A stretch of 64,000 nucleotides of DNA from Blastocatellia bacterium. GTDB lineage: Bacteria > Acidobacteriota > Blastocatellia > UBA7656. The translations under genes were made by a program, and so were the position numbers. The notes under the pieces were generated by a model. That model saw nothing but the letters and a program-made list of their open reading frames with translations, ran no database searches and had not been told where the DNA came from. Position 1 is the first letter of the stretch. Each line of letters opens with the position of its first letter. The stretch lies in assembly GCA_035275065.1 (NCBI GenBank), contig DATENM010000054.1:1-64000 (forward strand), written 5' to 3'. This document shows positions 1 to 8,340 of the stretch, in pieces.

Positions 1-951
1 GTCTTCGTCCATGCGGTTGTCGCTGATGAGTCCGAGCAACTTGAAGCCCATATCTTGCAAGCTCATGTCTTCAAGAAGTTGCTCCGTCTGTTTGTCTTTG
101 GCTTTCTTGGCCATCTTCTTTTTCCACCTGGCAAGGTCTAAAACTCGCGCCGGCTTCGGCTGTGGTGTGGGTGGCTGACTCAGCTCGCGCTCCGGCATGG
201 CCAGCACATTGTAATTAGGCGAGCCGACAGCGACGACTGAGCGGCGCGCTGGCCTCAAGTCCTCAGCGGTTTCGCGCCATTCAGGATAAGCATGAGTGAA
301 TGGCGAGGCAAGGACTACGCGCATAATGTTTCTTGCTTCGTCTTTGCGGCCCACTTCACCAAGCTCAACGGCATAGCTGTTGAGCAGATCGAAGTAGATG
401 TGTGCTGGCGCATGCTTGATAACGGGTAAGATGCTTTCCAAGTCTTTTATTGCCTGCCTGTGATTACCTTCTATCGCTTTCAGAACAGCGAGGCCTCTAA
501 TAGCTTGTATCCCAGCTAAATTCAATTTTCCGGTTTCAAGCGCTTCTTGAAGGTAATAAAAAGCCGAATCAAAATCCCCTCTGTTATACGACAATGCGCC
601 CAATGAAAGAATGCCCTTCACCTTGTAAGCGTCAGGGGCCTTATCCACTGTCAGTTCAAATAATTTCCTGGCTTCATCCTGATCGCCGTTGCCTTTGCTG
701 TTCGTAGCGACCGCTAAAAAGTAGTGCCCTATCGCTTGATATTTCTTGATGGGCAGGTTCGATAACATCAATCCCATCTCTTTAATTTTATCGAATTGCC
801 GGAACGCATAAGCCTGTTCCGCAAATTGAATAAGCCGATTACCTAGCTGCTGATAGTTTTCAATGCCGCGCAGTAATACCTGATACAATTCAGCCGATTT
901 TGCTTCAGAAGGAGAAGCTATGAAGAAACTTGTGGCTGTTTGTCTTCTCAT
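1..951 (-). CDS. TPR-like helical-repeat protein, 3' end beyond the window
   Basis: An open frame with no stop runs leftwards from an ATG at 951 out of the window edge (317 codons visible). It is an alpha-helical protein with TPR-like repeats (for example ARKLFELTVDKAPDAYKVKG and the GDFDSAFYYLQEAL segment), a Pro-rich linker and a Lys-rich C-terminal region. It is a clear paralogue of the gene at 53476-54633: both share GNRLI, an IGHY/LGHY motif, GNH/GDH plus a leucine-rich repeat, AYPE, and a similar C-terminal LL-LI-S-R segment. There is no signal peptide and no HTH, so it is probably cytosolic. The first 32 bases lie antisense to the start of the divergent gene at 920. An AAAGGA sequence lies 10 bases before the ATG. 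A start further inside cannot be excluded. Function unknown. Confidence 0.75.
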   Translation of the reverse strand, partial: MRRQTATSFFIASPSEAKSAELYQVLLRGIENYQQLGNRLIQFAEQAYAFRQFDKIKEMGLMLSNLPIKKYQAIGHYFLAVATNSKGNGDQDEARKLFELTVDKAPDAYKVKGILSLGALSYNRGDFDSAFYYLQEALETGKLNLAGIQAIRGLAVLKAIEGNHRQAIKDLESILPVIKHAPAHIYFDLLNSYAVELGEVGRKDEARNIMRVVLASPFTHAYPEWRETAEDLRPARRSVVAVGSPNYNVLAMPERELSQPPTPQPKPARVLDLARWKKKMAKKAKDKQTEQLLEDMSLQDMGFKLLGLISDNRMDED

Positions 952-1156
952 TTTTGCTCTGTCCTTTCCGGCTTTCGCAGGGCATACGTTTCCGGGGAAC
1001 GAGGCTTGTGCCTGCGGTACGGCGGGGTGTCTGCCGGATTATCCTGGCGAATGTGGCAATCTGCTTTCGACATCAACGGAAGCTCCCGGTGACGGTACAG
1101 CGGCATGGGGAATCGTTTTAGTCGCGCTGCTGTTGTGGCTTAGACTGAAAGCCTAA
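920..1156 (+). CDS. Small secreted Cys-motif protein with C-terminal hydrophobic tail
   Basis: A 78-residue protein with an N-terminal signal peptide ending near AFA-GH, a short mature part containing a C-x-C-G-x-x-x-C pattern and a later Cys, and a C-terminal hydrophobic stretch ending in basic residues (WLRLKA). The tail suggests membrane anchoring or a sorting-type signal. A good AAGGAG ribosome site lies about 7 bases before the ATG. It is divergent from, and overlaps by 32 bases, the TPR-like gene on the other strand. A related protein with the same AGH and CGC elements occurs at 53182-53513, again divergent from a TPR paralogue, so the pairing is likely functional. The family has no name that I recognise. 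Confidence 0.7.
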   Translation: MKKLVAVCLLIFALSFPAFAGHTFPGNEACACGTAGCLPDYPGECGNLLSTSTEAPGDGTAAWGIVLVALLLWLRLKA

Positions 1157-1673
1157 CAGTCAAGAAAAACCTGACACTGCGGTTGCTCTCGTGGCAACTA
1201 AGTATTTGTCTGTCGCATTGTAGCCGAAAGCACAGAAAACGCAAACTAGAAGTTACAGAGACGGGATTCTGAGGCGGGCAGGGTGCGGGGCTTGTGATAT
1301 ACTAGGTGGGCTAATTTTTTGTGCAAGTCACGGCTTTCTTGTGCAAGAGCGATTATTTATGCCAAGCCTTTCTTGTTCACCCAATATGGTGGCTCGGTGG
1401 CCGTACTTGTTTCGCCGCTCTGGTTTCTGCTTTCCTCTATTATGAACGCTTCCATACTGCCAATGCCGACGATCACTTGGCGTGCATTCGCTGCGTCCCT
1501 CGCCGCCGGCGCAGCCTTTTTCGCGTAAGTATTACTGAATGACTCAATCGGTAAGACTTTACCCTTTATGGTTGCTATTGTAGAATTTCCCGGCAGTATT
1601 AATCCTTTCGGTTCTTATAGTCCTATTATTTCAAAGGATTTGTCTCCGCTCTGTAGGCTGTTTTAGGAGATTC
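1157..1673. other. Intergenic region upstream of the restriction operon
   Basis: No convincing intact gene. Short overlapping frames at 1319-1542 include a hydrophobic stretch that vaguely resembles the membrane segment of propeller-type sensor kinases, but it is too short and too degraded to call. The sequence becomes AT-rich after about 1300. The leader of the next gene ends with an AGGAGA ribosome site before the ATG at 1674, so the promoter of the plus-strand operon should lie here. Confidence 0.4.
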
Positions 1674-3737
1674 ATGTTGCTTTCTGATGTTAGCTGGCCC
1701 ATTGTACTGGATACTTCGTCAGCAGACTTGATCAAAGATTTTTTTACACCTGCATTAGCCAGGGCATCGCGCTACGACCGAGGTGTCGCCTTTTTCAGTT
1801 CTGGATGGTTGCGCGCGGCAGCCGAAGGGATGATTCCTTTTGCAGCCAACAAGGGGCGCGCACGTTGGGTGACGAGTCCCATTCTTGATGAAGCCGACTG
1901 GAAAGCGATGCAAACCGGCGATGATGCATGCCGTAACGAAGCATTACGCCGCGCCTTGAGTCACAACATCAATGATCTTGCCGAAGCGATTGAGCGAGAC
2001 ACGTTATCAGCGCTGGCATGGATGATTGCCGACAAAGTGATTACTTTCAAGCTAGCCGTGCCATACAACAAACTGGAGGGCGGTGCGTTTCACGACAAAT
2101 TTGGTATCTTCACCGATGTGAAGGGCAATCAGATCAGCTTCAGTGGTTCGTACAACGATAGCATTCAAGGGCTGCGCAATTATGAATCCATCAAGGTATT
2201 TTGCTCGTGGCAGGCGGCCTTCGCGCCGCTCGTTGCCACTGATGCCACGCGGTTTGAACGGCTTTGGCATAATAAGGACGCTAACGTCCGCGTCTATGAC
2301 CTGCCTGATGCAGCGCACGAACAAATACTTACACTGCGCACCGGCGACCGGCCTTATCCTGAACCTACCTGGCTGAAGCCACCTTCACTCACATTCACTT
2401 ATCGCCCTCCACGACCATTCCTGCCTGAAAGGATCACATTACACAACTATCAACTAGAAGCGATTCAAGAATGGTTCAATCATGATTGCCAGGGCCTGCT
2501 TGAAATGGCGACCGGCACGGGCAAGACCATTACCGCGCTCGCGGCATCGGCGCGATTATTTGAACGCGAGAAGCGCCTCGCAGTCATCATCGCCGCGCCG
2601 TATCAGCATCTGGTCGATCAGTGGAGTGAAGAGGCCGAACGCTTCGGTTATCGCCCCTTGCTCGCTTATCAAAGCAAGGCGCGATGGCTTAATGAATTGA
2701 ATGAGCAAATCGCAGAATATAGCGCTGGGCATCGACAGTTCATTTCCGTCATCACAACGCACACAACGTTTATCAGCACGGAATTTCAGAAGAGCGTTGC
2801 GCGGCTAATGGGTCCGTCGCTGGTGATTGCTGACGAAGCGCACCATCTCGGCGCGGAACGCAGCCGAGATAGTTATCCAAAACAAATTCCGTTCCGCCTG
2901 GCGCTATCAGCGACGCCTGACCGCTGGTTCGATGACGTGGGAACTGCTGCACTACGCGATTACTTCGGTGAAACGGTCTTTTCGTTTCCGCTCGAACGCG
3001 CCATCGGAGTCAGCTTAACGCCTTACTACTACCATCCGCATCTCGTCTCGCTCACTGATGACGAATTGGAGAGCTACGAAGATTTATCAGCAAAGATTGC
3101 TCGCTTGATGAACCGCGAGGACGATGAAGGCCAGCGAGTGTTCAAGTTACTGCTGATTCGCCGCGCCGAACTGCTGAACAAGGCAGCCAACAAACTCGAA
3201 GCGCTGTCGCAACTTGTAGATGCGGAGGATAACATCACGCATACGCTGTTTTATTGCGCGCCGGGACAGGTCGATGACGTGATGAGCTTGCTGGGATGGG
3301 ATAAGGGATTGCTCGTGCATCGCTTCACCGCCGAAGAGAGCAGTGACGAGCGCCAGGAGTTGCTCGCAGATTTTGCGAGTGAGCGATTGCAGGCGCTGGT
3401 GGCGATGAAATGCCTCGACGAAGGCGTTGACGTGCCGAGCACGCGCACGGCATTCATTCTGGCAAGCAGTAGCAACCCTCGCGAATTCATTCAGCGTCGC
3501 GGGCGCATCCTGCGCAAATCGCCAGACAAAGAGTTTTCTGTTATTCATGATTTGATTGCTGTGCCGCCAACAGCTTGGACAGCATCAGCAGGCTCGCCGA
3601 CCTGCCAGGCCGAACGTAGCATCATTCGCCGCGAACTAGGGCGGTTCAAGGAATTCGCCGCGCCCGCTCTCAACAAGCATCAGGCGCTCGATGTCGTCTG
3701 GAATATCGCCAGCCGTTACGGGCTGATGGACTTTTAG
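1674..3737 (+). CDS. Dnd-linked restriction protein: PLD-type nuclease plus DEAH helicase
   Basis: A 687-residue protein. The N-terminal 200 residues look like a phospholipase D-type nuclease domain: FHDKFGIF at about residue 139 with GSYND about 20 residues later (an HxK...GSxN signature). A superfamily 2 helicase follows, with Walker A ATGTGKT near 280, the DEAH box near 386, SATPDR near 416 and QRRGR near 607. This layout matches the family known as DNA phosphorothioation system restriction enzyme, which co-occurs with dnd genes. It would translocate on, and possibly cut, DNA lacking the sulfur mark. It is the first gene of a tightly packed plus-strand operon (next start 8 bases downstream). 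An AGGAGA site supports the ATG. The restriction role is inferred from family and context. Confidence 0.85.
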   Translation: MLLSDVSWPIVLDTSSADLIKDFFTPALARASRYDRGVAFFSSGWLRAAAEGMIPFAANKGRARWVTSPILDEADWKAMQTGDDACRNEALRRALSHNINDLAEAIERDTLSALAWMIADKVITFKLAVPYNKLEGGAFHDKFGIFTDVKGNQISFSGSYNDSIQGLRNYESIKVFCSWQAAFAPLVATDATRFERLWHNKDANVRVYDLPDAAHEQILTLRTGDRPYPEPTWLKPPSLTFTYRPPRPFLPERITLHNYQLEAIQEWFNHDCQGLLEMATGTGKTITALAASARLFEREKRLAVIIAAPYQHLVDQWSEEAERFGYRPLLAYQSKARWLNELNEQIAEYSAGHRQFISVITTHTTFISTEFQKSVARLMGPSLVIADEAHHLGAERSRDSYPKQIPFRLALSATPDRWFDDVGTAALRDYFGETVFSFPLERAIGVSLTPYYYHPHLVSLTDDELESYEDLSAKIARLMNREDDEGQRVFKLLLIRRAELLNKAANKLEALSQLVDAEDNITHTLFYCAPGQVDDVMSLLGWDKGLLVHRFTAEESSDERQELLADFASERLQALVAMKCLDEGVDVPSTRTAFILASSSNPREFIQRRGRILRKSPDKEFSVIHDLIAVPPTAWTASAGSPTCQAERSIIRRELGRFKEFAAPALNKHQALDVVWNIASRYGLMDF

Positions 3738-3745
3738 GAGGAAGG

Positions 3746-3907
3746 ATGCTCAAAGACCGCGTGATGGAGTTGTTCAAGAATTATGAAAAAGATGTGCAGC
3801 AGGTCATCGCCGAAGTCCTCACGTTTGAACAGGAACACATCAGCCTGGAACGGTTTCGCGTAAAAGAACCGATTAAAGAGATCATCGACCAAGCGGTGAA
3901 GAAATGA
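3746..3907 (+). CDS. 53-residue small protein in the restriction operon
   Basis: A short frame that is easily missed. It starts 8 bases after the helicase stop behind a strong AGGAGGAAGG ribosome site and ends in an ATGA overlap with the SMC-like ATPase start at 3904. The product is highly charged and almost certainly helical (MLKDRVMELF at the start, IIDQAVKK at the end), with no signal peptide or Cys residues. The overlaps imply translational coupling on both sides, so it is very likely expressed with its neighbours, perhaps as a subunit or adaptor of the helicase or ATPase. I do not recognise a family. Function unknown. Confidence 0.7.
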   Translation: MLKDRVMELFKNYEKDVQQVIAEVLTFEQEHISLERFRVKEPIKEIIDQAVKK

Positions 3908-5841
3908 AGCTCGAACGCATCACGCTGGAAAACTTTCGCCAGTACCATATCCGCCAGCGGCTTGCGTTTGCCAAAGACCGCAAGCGCAATGTGACGATCA
4001 TTCACGGCATCAACGGCGCGGGCAAGTCTTCGCTATTTTTAGCCATCAACTGGTGCCTTTATGGCGAAGGTATATCCAACGTCGCCGAGTTGATGAGTAA
4101 AGAAGCCATCAGCCACGCACAAGTGGGAGAAATTGTGCGACTAATCGTCGAAGTGGCTTTCCAGCACGATGGCGAACGCTACGTCGTCACTCGCCGGTTA
4201 GCGGGCGAGAAGCGGGCGGATGGCTCGGTCTCCATCGTCGGCGAAGATGATTTCACGATGATGCAAACGCGTAGAGACGGACAGGCCCGGCGTGCAGGCA
4301 ATCCCATCAGCCGAATGAATTCTATCCTGCCGAGCAATGTGCGAACTTATTTTCTGTTCGACAGCGAGAAGATAGACAATTTCGCCAAGTCGGAGGCAAG
4401 TAACGAAGTGCGTTATGCCATCTACAATGTACTCAAGCTCGAAGTGCTGACGCGAGGCCGCCGCCACCTCGAAGAAGCCGCCGCTGAATATCGTCGCGAG
4501 TTGAAACGCATCTCGACCGGCGAACTCAAAGAGTTAGTCGAGCAGGAGGAGAAGGCGCTCGCAGCAAGAGACAAGGCCGTCGCGCGCAAAGAAGAACTGG
4601 AACGCGAAATCGAATCGGCCCGCCGCAAAATCAGCGACATAGATCAGCGACTCAGCGAGATGCAGAGCGCGCAAGGGTTGCAGCAACAGCGAGCGACGCT
4701 TGAGCGCGAATTGAAAGAACGCGAAGACGAGTTAGACCAATTGGTCGGACAAATCAGGAATCTTGCGGCAAGCGGATTCATTATCATCGCGCAACCGGCC
4801 ATCGACCAAGCGCTTGCGATATTGGACGAGAAACGCGAGCGCGGCGAGATTCCAAGCAATATCCGCCGGCAATTCGTGCAGGATTTGATTGAGCGGATGC
4901 GCTGCATCTGCGGGCGCGATTTCAAAGCGGGCGGCGCAGAATACAAGCGGTTGCTCGCACTGATGAATTCAAGCCTGTCCGGCTCACTTGAAGACGAAGT
5001 GCTGAACGCCGCCGCCGCGCTCAAATCGTTTGCTGAGCGCGGCGAAAGGCTGCGGGGTGATTTGAACAATGCGATGCGTCGGCGTGTGGAACTGGTCGAC
5101 ATTATCAACCGTCTTGATGAAGAAATCACAGATGTAGGTAATAAGCTGAAAGGCTCGCCACAGGAAGAAATCAGCCGCCTGGAAAAACAGCGTGAGGACT
5201 TTCGCGCCGATATCGAAAGCAACAAGAGCGGACAGGGCAGCCTTGATGCGCAGCTTGAATCGTTAAGCGGACAACTGGACGAGTTAAAGAAACAGATACA
5301 GGCCGCGAAAAAAGTGAAGAGCGCCGAGCGGGTATTAACGCGCAAAGCCGAGCTTGCGCAGAGCGCAGCGGACGCCATTGGCGAAGTATACGAAACGTTT
5401 GCGGGCGATATGCGCCGGCGCATCGAAGCGAAGACGAAAGAGATATTCAAACTGCTGGTCTGGAAAGATAGCCACTTTTGTGACGTGCGGTTGGGCGAAG
5501 ATTATAACCTCGAAGTTATCGACCGCTACGGCCTGCCCGCCCGCCCTGATTTATCAGCAGGCGAGCGCCAAGTGTTGAGCCTGTCATTCATCACGGCGAT
5601 GTCGCGCGTATCGGAAGAAGAAGCACCGCTCGTAATGGACACGCCGTTCGGGCGCTTGTCGTCGCATCATCGAAATAGTATCACCAAGCACTTGCCGGAA
5701 CTGGCAGACCAGTTGGTATTATTCGTGACTGACGAAGAGCTGCGCGACCAGGCCCGCAAGAATCTTGAAGCACGCATCGGTGCTGAGTACCGCTTGGTGT
5801 TTGATCGCAAGACGAGTTGTACAACCATCGAAGAGGAATGA
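3904..5841 (+). CDS. SMC/Rad50-like ATPase of the Dnd restriction arm (DndD-like paralogue)
   Basis: A 645-residue ABC-type ATPase of the SMC/RecF/Rad50 class. The N-terminal half-site has Walker A GINGAGKSS (residues about 35-43) after a classic LENFRQY start. A long coiled coil follows, then an MRCICG motif near 334 that resembles half of a zinc hook, a second coiled coil, the signature LSAGERQ near 549 and Walker B PLVMDTPFGRL near 576. It is related to DndD (10193-12169) but divergent from it. The start overlaps the stop of the small gene before it by 4 bases, and its own stop overlaps the next start by 4. It is probably a DNA-end or translocation-sensing ATPase working with the PLD helicase. 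That role is inference. Confidence 0.8.
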   Translation: MKLERITLENFRQYHIRQRLAFAKDRKRNVTIIHGINGAGKSSLFLAINWCLYGEGISNVAELMSKEAISHAQVGEIVRLIVEVAFQHDGERYVVTRRLAGEKRADGSVSIVGEDDFTMMQTRRDGQARRAGNPISRMNSILPSNVRTYFLFDSEKIDNFAKSEASNEVRYAIYNVLKLEVLTRGRRHLEEAAAEYRRELKRISTGELKELVEQEEKALAARDKAVARKEELEREIESARRKISDIDQRLSEMQSAQGLQQQRATLERELKEREDELDQLVGQIRNLAASGFIIIAQPAIDQALAILDEKRERGEIPSNIRRQFVQDLIERMRCICGRDFKAGGAEYKRLLALMNSSLSGSLEDEVLNAAAALKSFAERGERLRGDLNNAMRRRVELVDIINRLDEEITDVGNKLKGSPQEEISRLEKQREDFRADIESNKSGQGSLDAQLESLSGQLDELKKQIQAAKKVKSAERVLTRKAELAQSAADAIGEVYETFAGDMRRRIEAKTKEIFKLLVWKDSHFCDVRLGEDYNLEVIDRYGLPARPDLSAGERQVLSLSFITAMSRVSEEEAPLVMDTPFGRLSSHHRNSITKHLPELADQLVLFVTDEELRDQARKNLEARIGAEYRLVFDRKTSCTTIEEE

Positions 5842-6254
5842 GTATGCCTGAAACAGAAACTTCGCGGAGTGATCGTGTCAACATTGATGAGTCAGTGATA
5901 CAGAACTACAAATCGTTGACGGAGAATCCGATCATAGAGGAATCACCTTTTGACACATATAAAGACGTGTTTATGTTTGCAGCCTGCCTGGGATATGCCG
6001 CAGGAGATCGAAAGAAACTCTCTGCGGGGAAAAAGCATACGATTCGCAGAGAAGTTTTCACAGAAAATGACTTTATCCTGCTGAAAACGATTGCGATTGC
6101 CGAGACAGGTGATGTACAGGTATTGTCACGGTTTGACGAGATTCTGACGATAGCTGAAGAGTATGCTCACGCCGGCATTCGCGCTCTAAAGGCGGGCTTG
6201 CTTGACCAGCACGGGCGACCTTTGTGGAATTTGGTTGAACTTCTTAACTCGTAA
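5838..6254 (+). CDS. DNA phosphorothioation-associated protein 4-like
   Basis: A 138-residue protein without signal peptide. The ATG at 5838 is chosen because it forms an ATGA overlap with the preceding stop and has GAAGAGGA just upstream; an earlier in-frame Met at 5817 would lie inside the previous gene. The C-terminal part (RFDEILTIAEEYAHAGI... ending in a leucine-rich helix) resembles the small family described as Dnd system-associated protein 4, found only near phosphorothioation genes. Its biochemical role is not known to me. It sits between the SMC-like ATPase and the HNH nuclease in a coupled operon. Base composition becomes clearly AT-richer from here to 8340. Confidence 0.65.
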   Translation: MSMPETETSRSDRVNIDESVIQNYKSLTENPIIEESPFDTYKDVFMFAACLGYAAGDRKKLSAGKKHTIRREVFTENDFILLKTIAIAETGDVQVLSRFDEILTIAEEYAHAGIRALKAGLLDQHGRPLWNLVELLNS

Positions 6255-6276
6255 TGAGGAGCAAGGAGTTGATCTG

Positions 6277-7083
6277 ATGACTACCAGCTTTGAAGAAGAC
6301 GTTAGCCCAGGACAACAACTGCACGTTTTGCTTAAAAGAATGTTTCCAATGGATGACGGTAACGATTCTTCTTTCGCAGCAAGAATAGACTATGCCTTAC
6401 GTGCTGATGGAGAGCTTGTTGAAATAATGTATAACAGCACTATCAACTATATGACGCGAAGGCTTATAACTACAGCCAGGTATTTGAAAAGAAAATCTGA
6501 AAAAGAAGGGGCTTCTGATAGGGATTTTATTTACACTCTAAGAAGGTTTCTTGAGAATGAGTTGCATATTCCAGGTGATAAGATAGAACTTATTCTCGTG
6601 CTATTACGAGAATGCGTCAGGATGAGCGAAAAAGAATTGACCAGAAAAACAATAAGACGCATCCGAGCACAAAGAAGGAATTGCTACATTTGCGGCATCG
6701 TACTTAATAGGGACGAAGATCAGCCATACGATTCTGCAACAGTAGAACATTTATGGCCTCAATCAATAGGTGGGGCAGATAAAGATTATAATCTCAAGCT
6801 GGCATGCAAGAATTGCAACGAAAGCAAAGCAAGCTATGTTGATGCGAGTGACTATCATTATGAGGAGATGTGCCTAATATCCGACAAGGAAGATGAAAGT
6901 TTTTCCGCTGATATGAGCAGAGTTTATGAAGTGGCTATATGGGCAAAGAATGGATATAAATGTACTGTTTGTGCTAAGGATGCTGTGTACATGGGCAAGC
7001 TAAACTTTGGTCGCCGCAATCCAAGAGACAGCTGGCATTTCCTGAACATCGATGCATATTGCAGCAGGCATCTGCCTGAATAG
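6277..7083 (+). CDS. HNH endonuclease with two zinc-binding Cys clusters
   Basis: A 268-residue protein. ATG 6277 has AAGGAG 8 bases upstream. The first 130 residues are helical and unrecognised. An HNH nuclease core follows: CYICG (Cys136, Cys139), VEHLWP with the catalytic His near 157, then NLKLACKNCNESK (Cys177, Cys180) supplying the structural zinc and catalytic Asn residues. A second CTVC pair (about 229-232) with a late YCSRH segment suggests another zinc site at the C terminus. It sits between the Dnd-associated protein 4-like gene and the DndB-like gene, so it is a candidate phosphorothioation-linked nuclease. It could cut either modified DNA (McrA type) or unmodified DNA; the sequence does not decide. 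The gene is AT-rich. Confidence 0.75.
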   Translation: MTTSFEEDVSPGQQLHVLLKRMFPMDDGNDSSFAARIDYALRADGELVEIMYNSTINYMTRRLITTARYLKRKSEKEGASDRDFIYTLRRFLENELHIPGDKIELILVLLRECVRMSEKELTRKTIRRIRAQRRNCYICGIVLNRDEDQPYDSATVEHLWPQSIGGADKDYNLKLACKNCNESKASYVDASDYHYEEMCLISDKEDESFSADMSRVYEVAIWAKNGYKCTVCAKDAVYMGKLNFGRRNPRDSWHFLNIDAYCSRHLPE

Positions 7084-7092
7084 AAGGGAATA

Positions 7093-8340
7093 ATGAAAAA
7101 GAGTGCCTCAGAGAAGAGATGTTTCTTTGGCTTTCGAGTCAAGCAACGAGTGGATACTGATACTGTGTCTTTCTTCGTTTTCTTTGCTCGAGCAAAAGAT
7201 ATTAAGCAATGGACTGGCATTAAGCGTTCAGCCGAATTCCCGGAAGGAATTCAACGAATACTAAGACCGTCCAGAAAAAAGGCGATTACACGGTTCCTGG
7301 CGTCAAATCCAATGAATACCATTCCCAATAATATCCTTCTAGCGTTTGAGCCAACCAAAACACGATTTGGTTCTTTGACAAACAAAATGCACAAATGCAT
7401 TCCTAAGAAAGATATTCTGAATAAATGCAAAGGCCAACTTGACTGGGGATTCCTTGAGTTTTCATTCAATCCTGACGAAGAGGAGCATTTAAGACCTGCG
7501 CTTATAGTGGATGGACAACACCGACTTTATGGAATATCGGCTTATAATGAAGAGGATTTGCCCTTGCTTGTTGTCAGTTTGATTGATGCTCCGCTTCAAG
7601 AGCAGGCGTTCCAGTTCATCGTAATTAATAGCAAAGCCGTAAGAGTCCAGGCAGATAATGCGAAAGCTATAATCGCTGATTTAAGCCAAGATGTTGAAGA
7701 TGAGCTTCGGAAACGTCTGCTGAATTCAGGAGTAAAATATGGAGATCAGACTCCGTTACTCATAACAATTAATGACTTACCTACAAGTCCTTTTCAGAAG
7801 TTACTGAAATGGAGCTATAACAGAGAAGGAATACACCTAGTTGAACTCACTACTATTGAACAGGCTACAAGCCATATAAGAGCACTTTTTGCCAGATACT
7901 TGGAAGATGATGAGGATTCGTTAATTGAAATCTTCTGTGCTATTTGGAGGGCTGTGAAAGCAAGCTACCCAGAACTTTGGGGCAAAGAGAAACTTGAGGG
8001 CGAAACGAACAAGTTTATGACCAAAGTAAACATCAATGCCTTAAATGAATTCATTGCTGATCGATTGAAAATCGCACATGAGATGGGATTCTTGAAGAAT
8101 ATATTTGAGTCTAAGGAAGTCGAAAATATTGTTTCAAATGTTTTCAGTTCAATCCCTAAAGAGTTCTGGGAAGCGAAATGGAAGAAAGAGATAAAAATTC
8201 AAGACAATGCCAATGTTAGAAGAATGATTAAAGAAGACCTGGAAACCCTTATGGAGAATACCAAATTGAAGAGACAGTGGAATGAAGATTTGAAACTTAC
8301 GGAAGATGCTACAGAAGATGCTTCTCAAGAGGTTTCTTGA
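7093..8340 (+). CDS. dndB: DGQHR-domain protein, DndB-like
   Basis: A 415-residue protein carrying the family motif DGQHRLYGI (about residues 140-148), followed by FQFIVINSKAVRV, the second conserved block of the DGQHR family. In dnd clusters this family is DndB, a DNA-binding regulator that represses dnd transcription and influences how many sites are modified. Here it is the last gene of the restriction operon, 9 bases after the HNH gene. Its 3' end overlaps the convergent methyltransferase gene by 16 bases. In the best-known clusters dndB lies upstream of dndC, so the position is unusual. The gene is AT-rich compared with the GC-rich nuclease genes. The DpdB branch of the same family was considered, but the neighbours are Dnd genes. 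Confidence 0.75.
   Translation: MKKSASEKRCFFGFRVKQRVDTDTVSFFVFFARAKDIKQWTGIKRSAEFPEGIQRILRPSRKKAITRFLASNPMNTIPNNILLAFEPTKTRFGSLTNKMHKCIPKKDILNKCKGQLDWGFLEFSFNPDEEEHLRPALIVDGQHRLYGISAYNEEDLPLLVVSLIDAPLQEQAFQFIVINSKAVRVQADNAKAIIADLSQDVEDELRKRLLNSGVKYGDQTPLLITINDLPTSPFQKLLKWSYNREGIHLVELTTIEQATSHIRALFARYLEDDEDSLIEIFCAIWRAVKASYPELWGKEKLEGETNKFMTKVNINALNEFIADRLKIAHEMGFLKNIFESKEVENIVSNVFSSIPKEFWEAKWKKEIKIQDNANVRRMIKEDLETLMENTKLKRQWNEDLKLTEDATEDASQEVS

Noticed and set aside
1319..1542. Two overlapping frames resembling a membrane segment
   Set aside because: Too short, with no ribosome site or coherent domain; at best a decayed remnant.
4644..5450. Long minus-strand frame opposite the SMC-like ATPase
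   Set aside because: Ser/Arg-rich shadow of the coiled-coil coding sequence, with no motif and no ribosome site.
7093..8340. Dpd (7-deazaguanine DNA) system, because of the DGQHR protein
   Set aside because: Neighbours are DndA, DndC, DndD and DndE with their diagnostic motifs; no queuosine-type or DpdA-like gene is seen.
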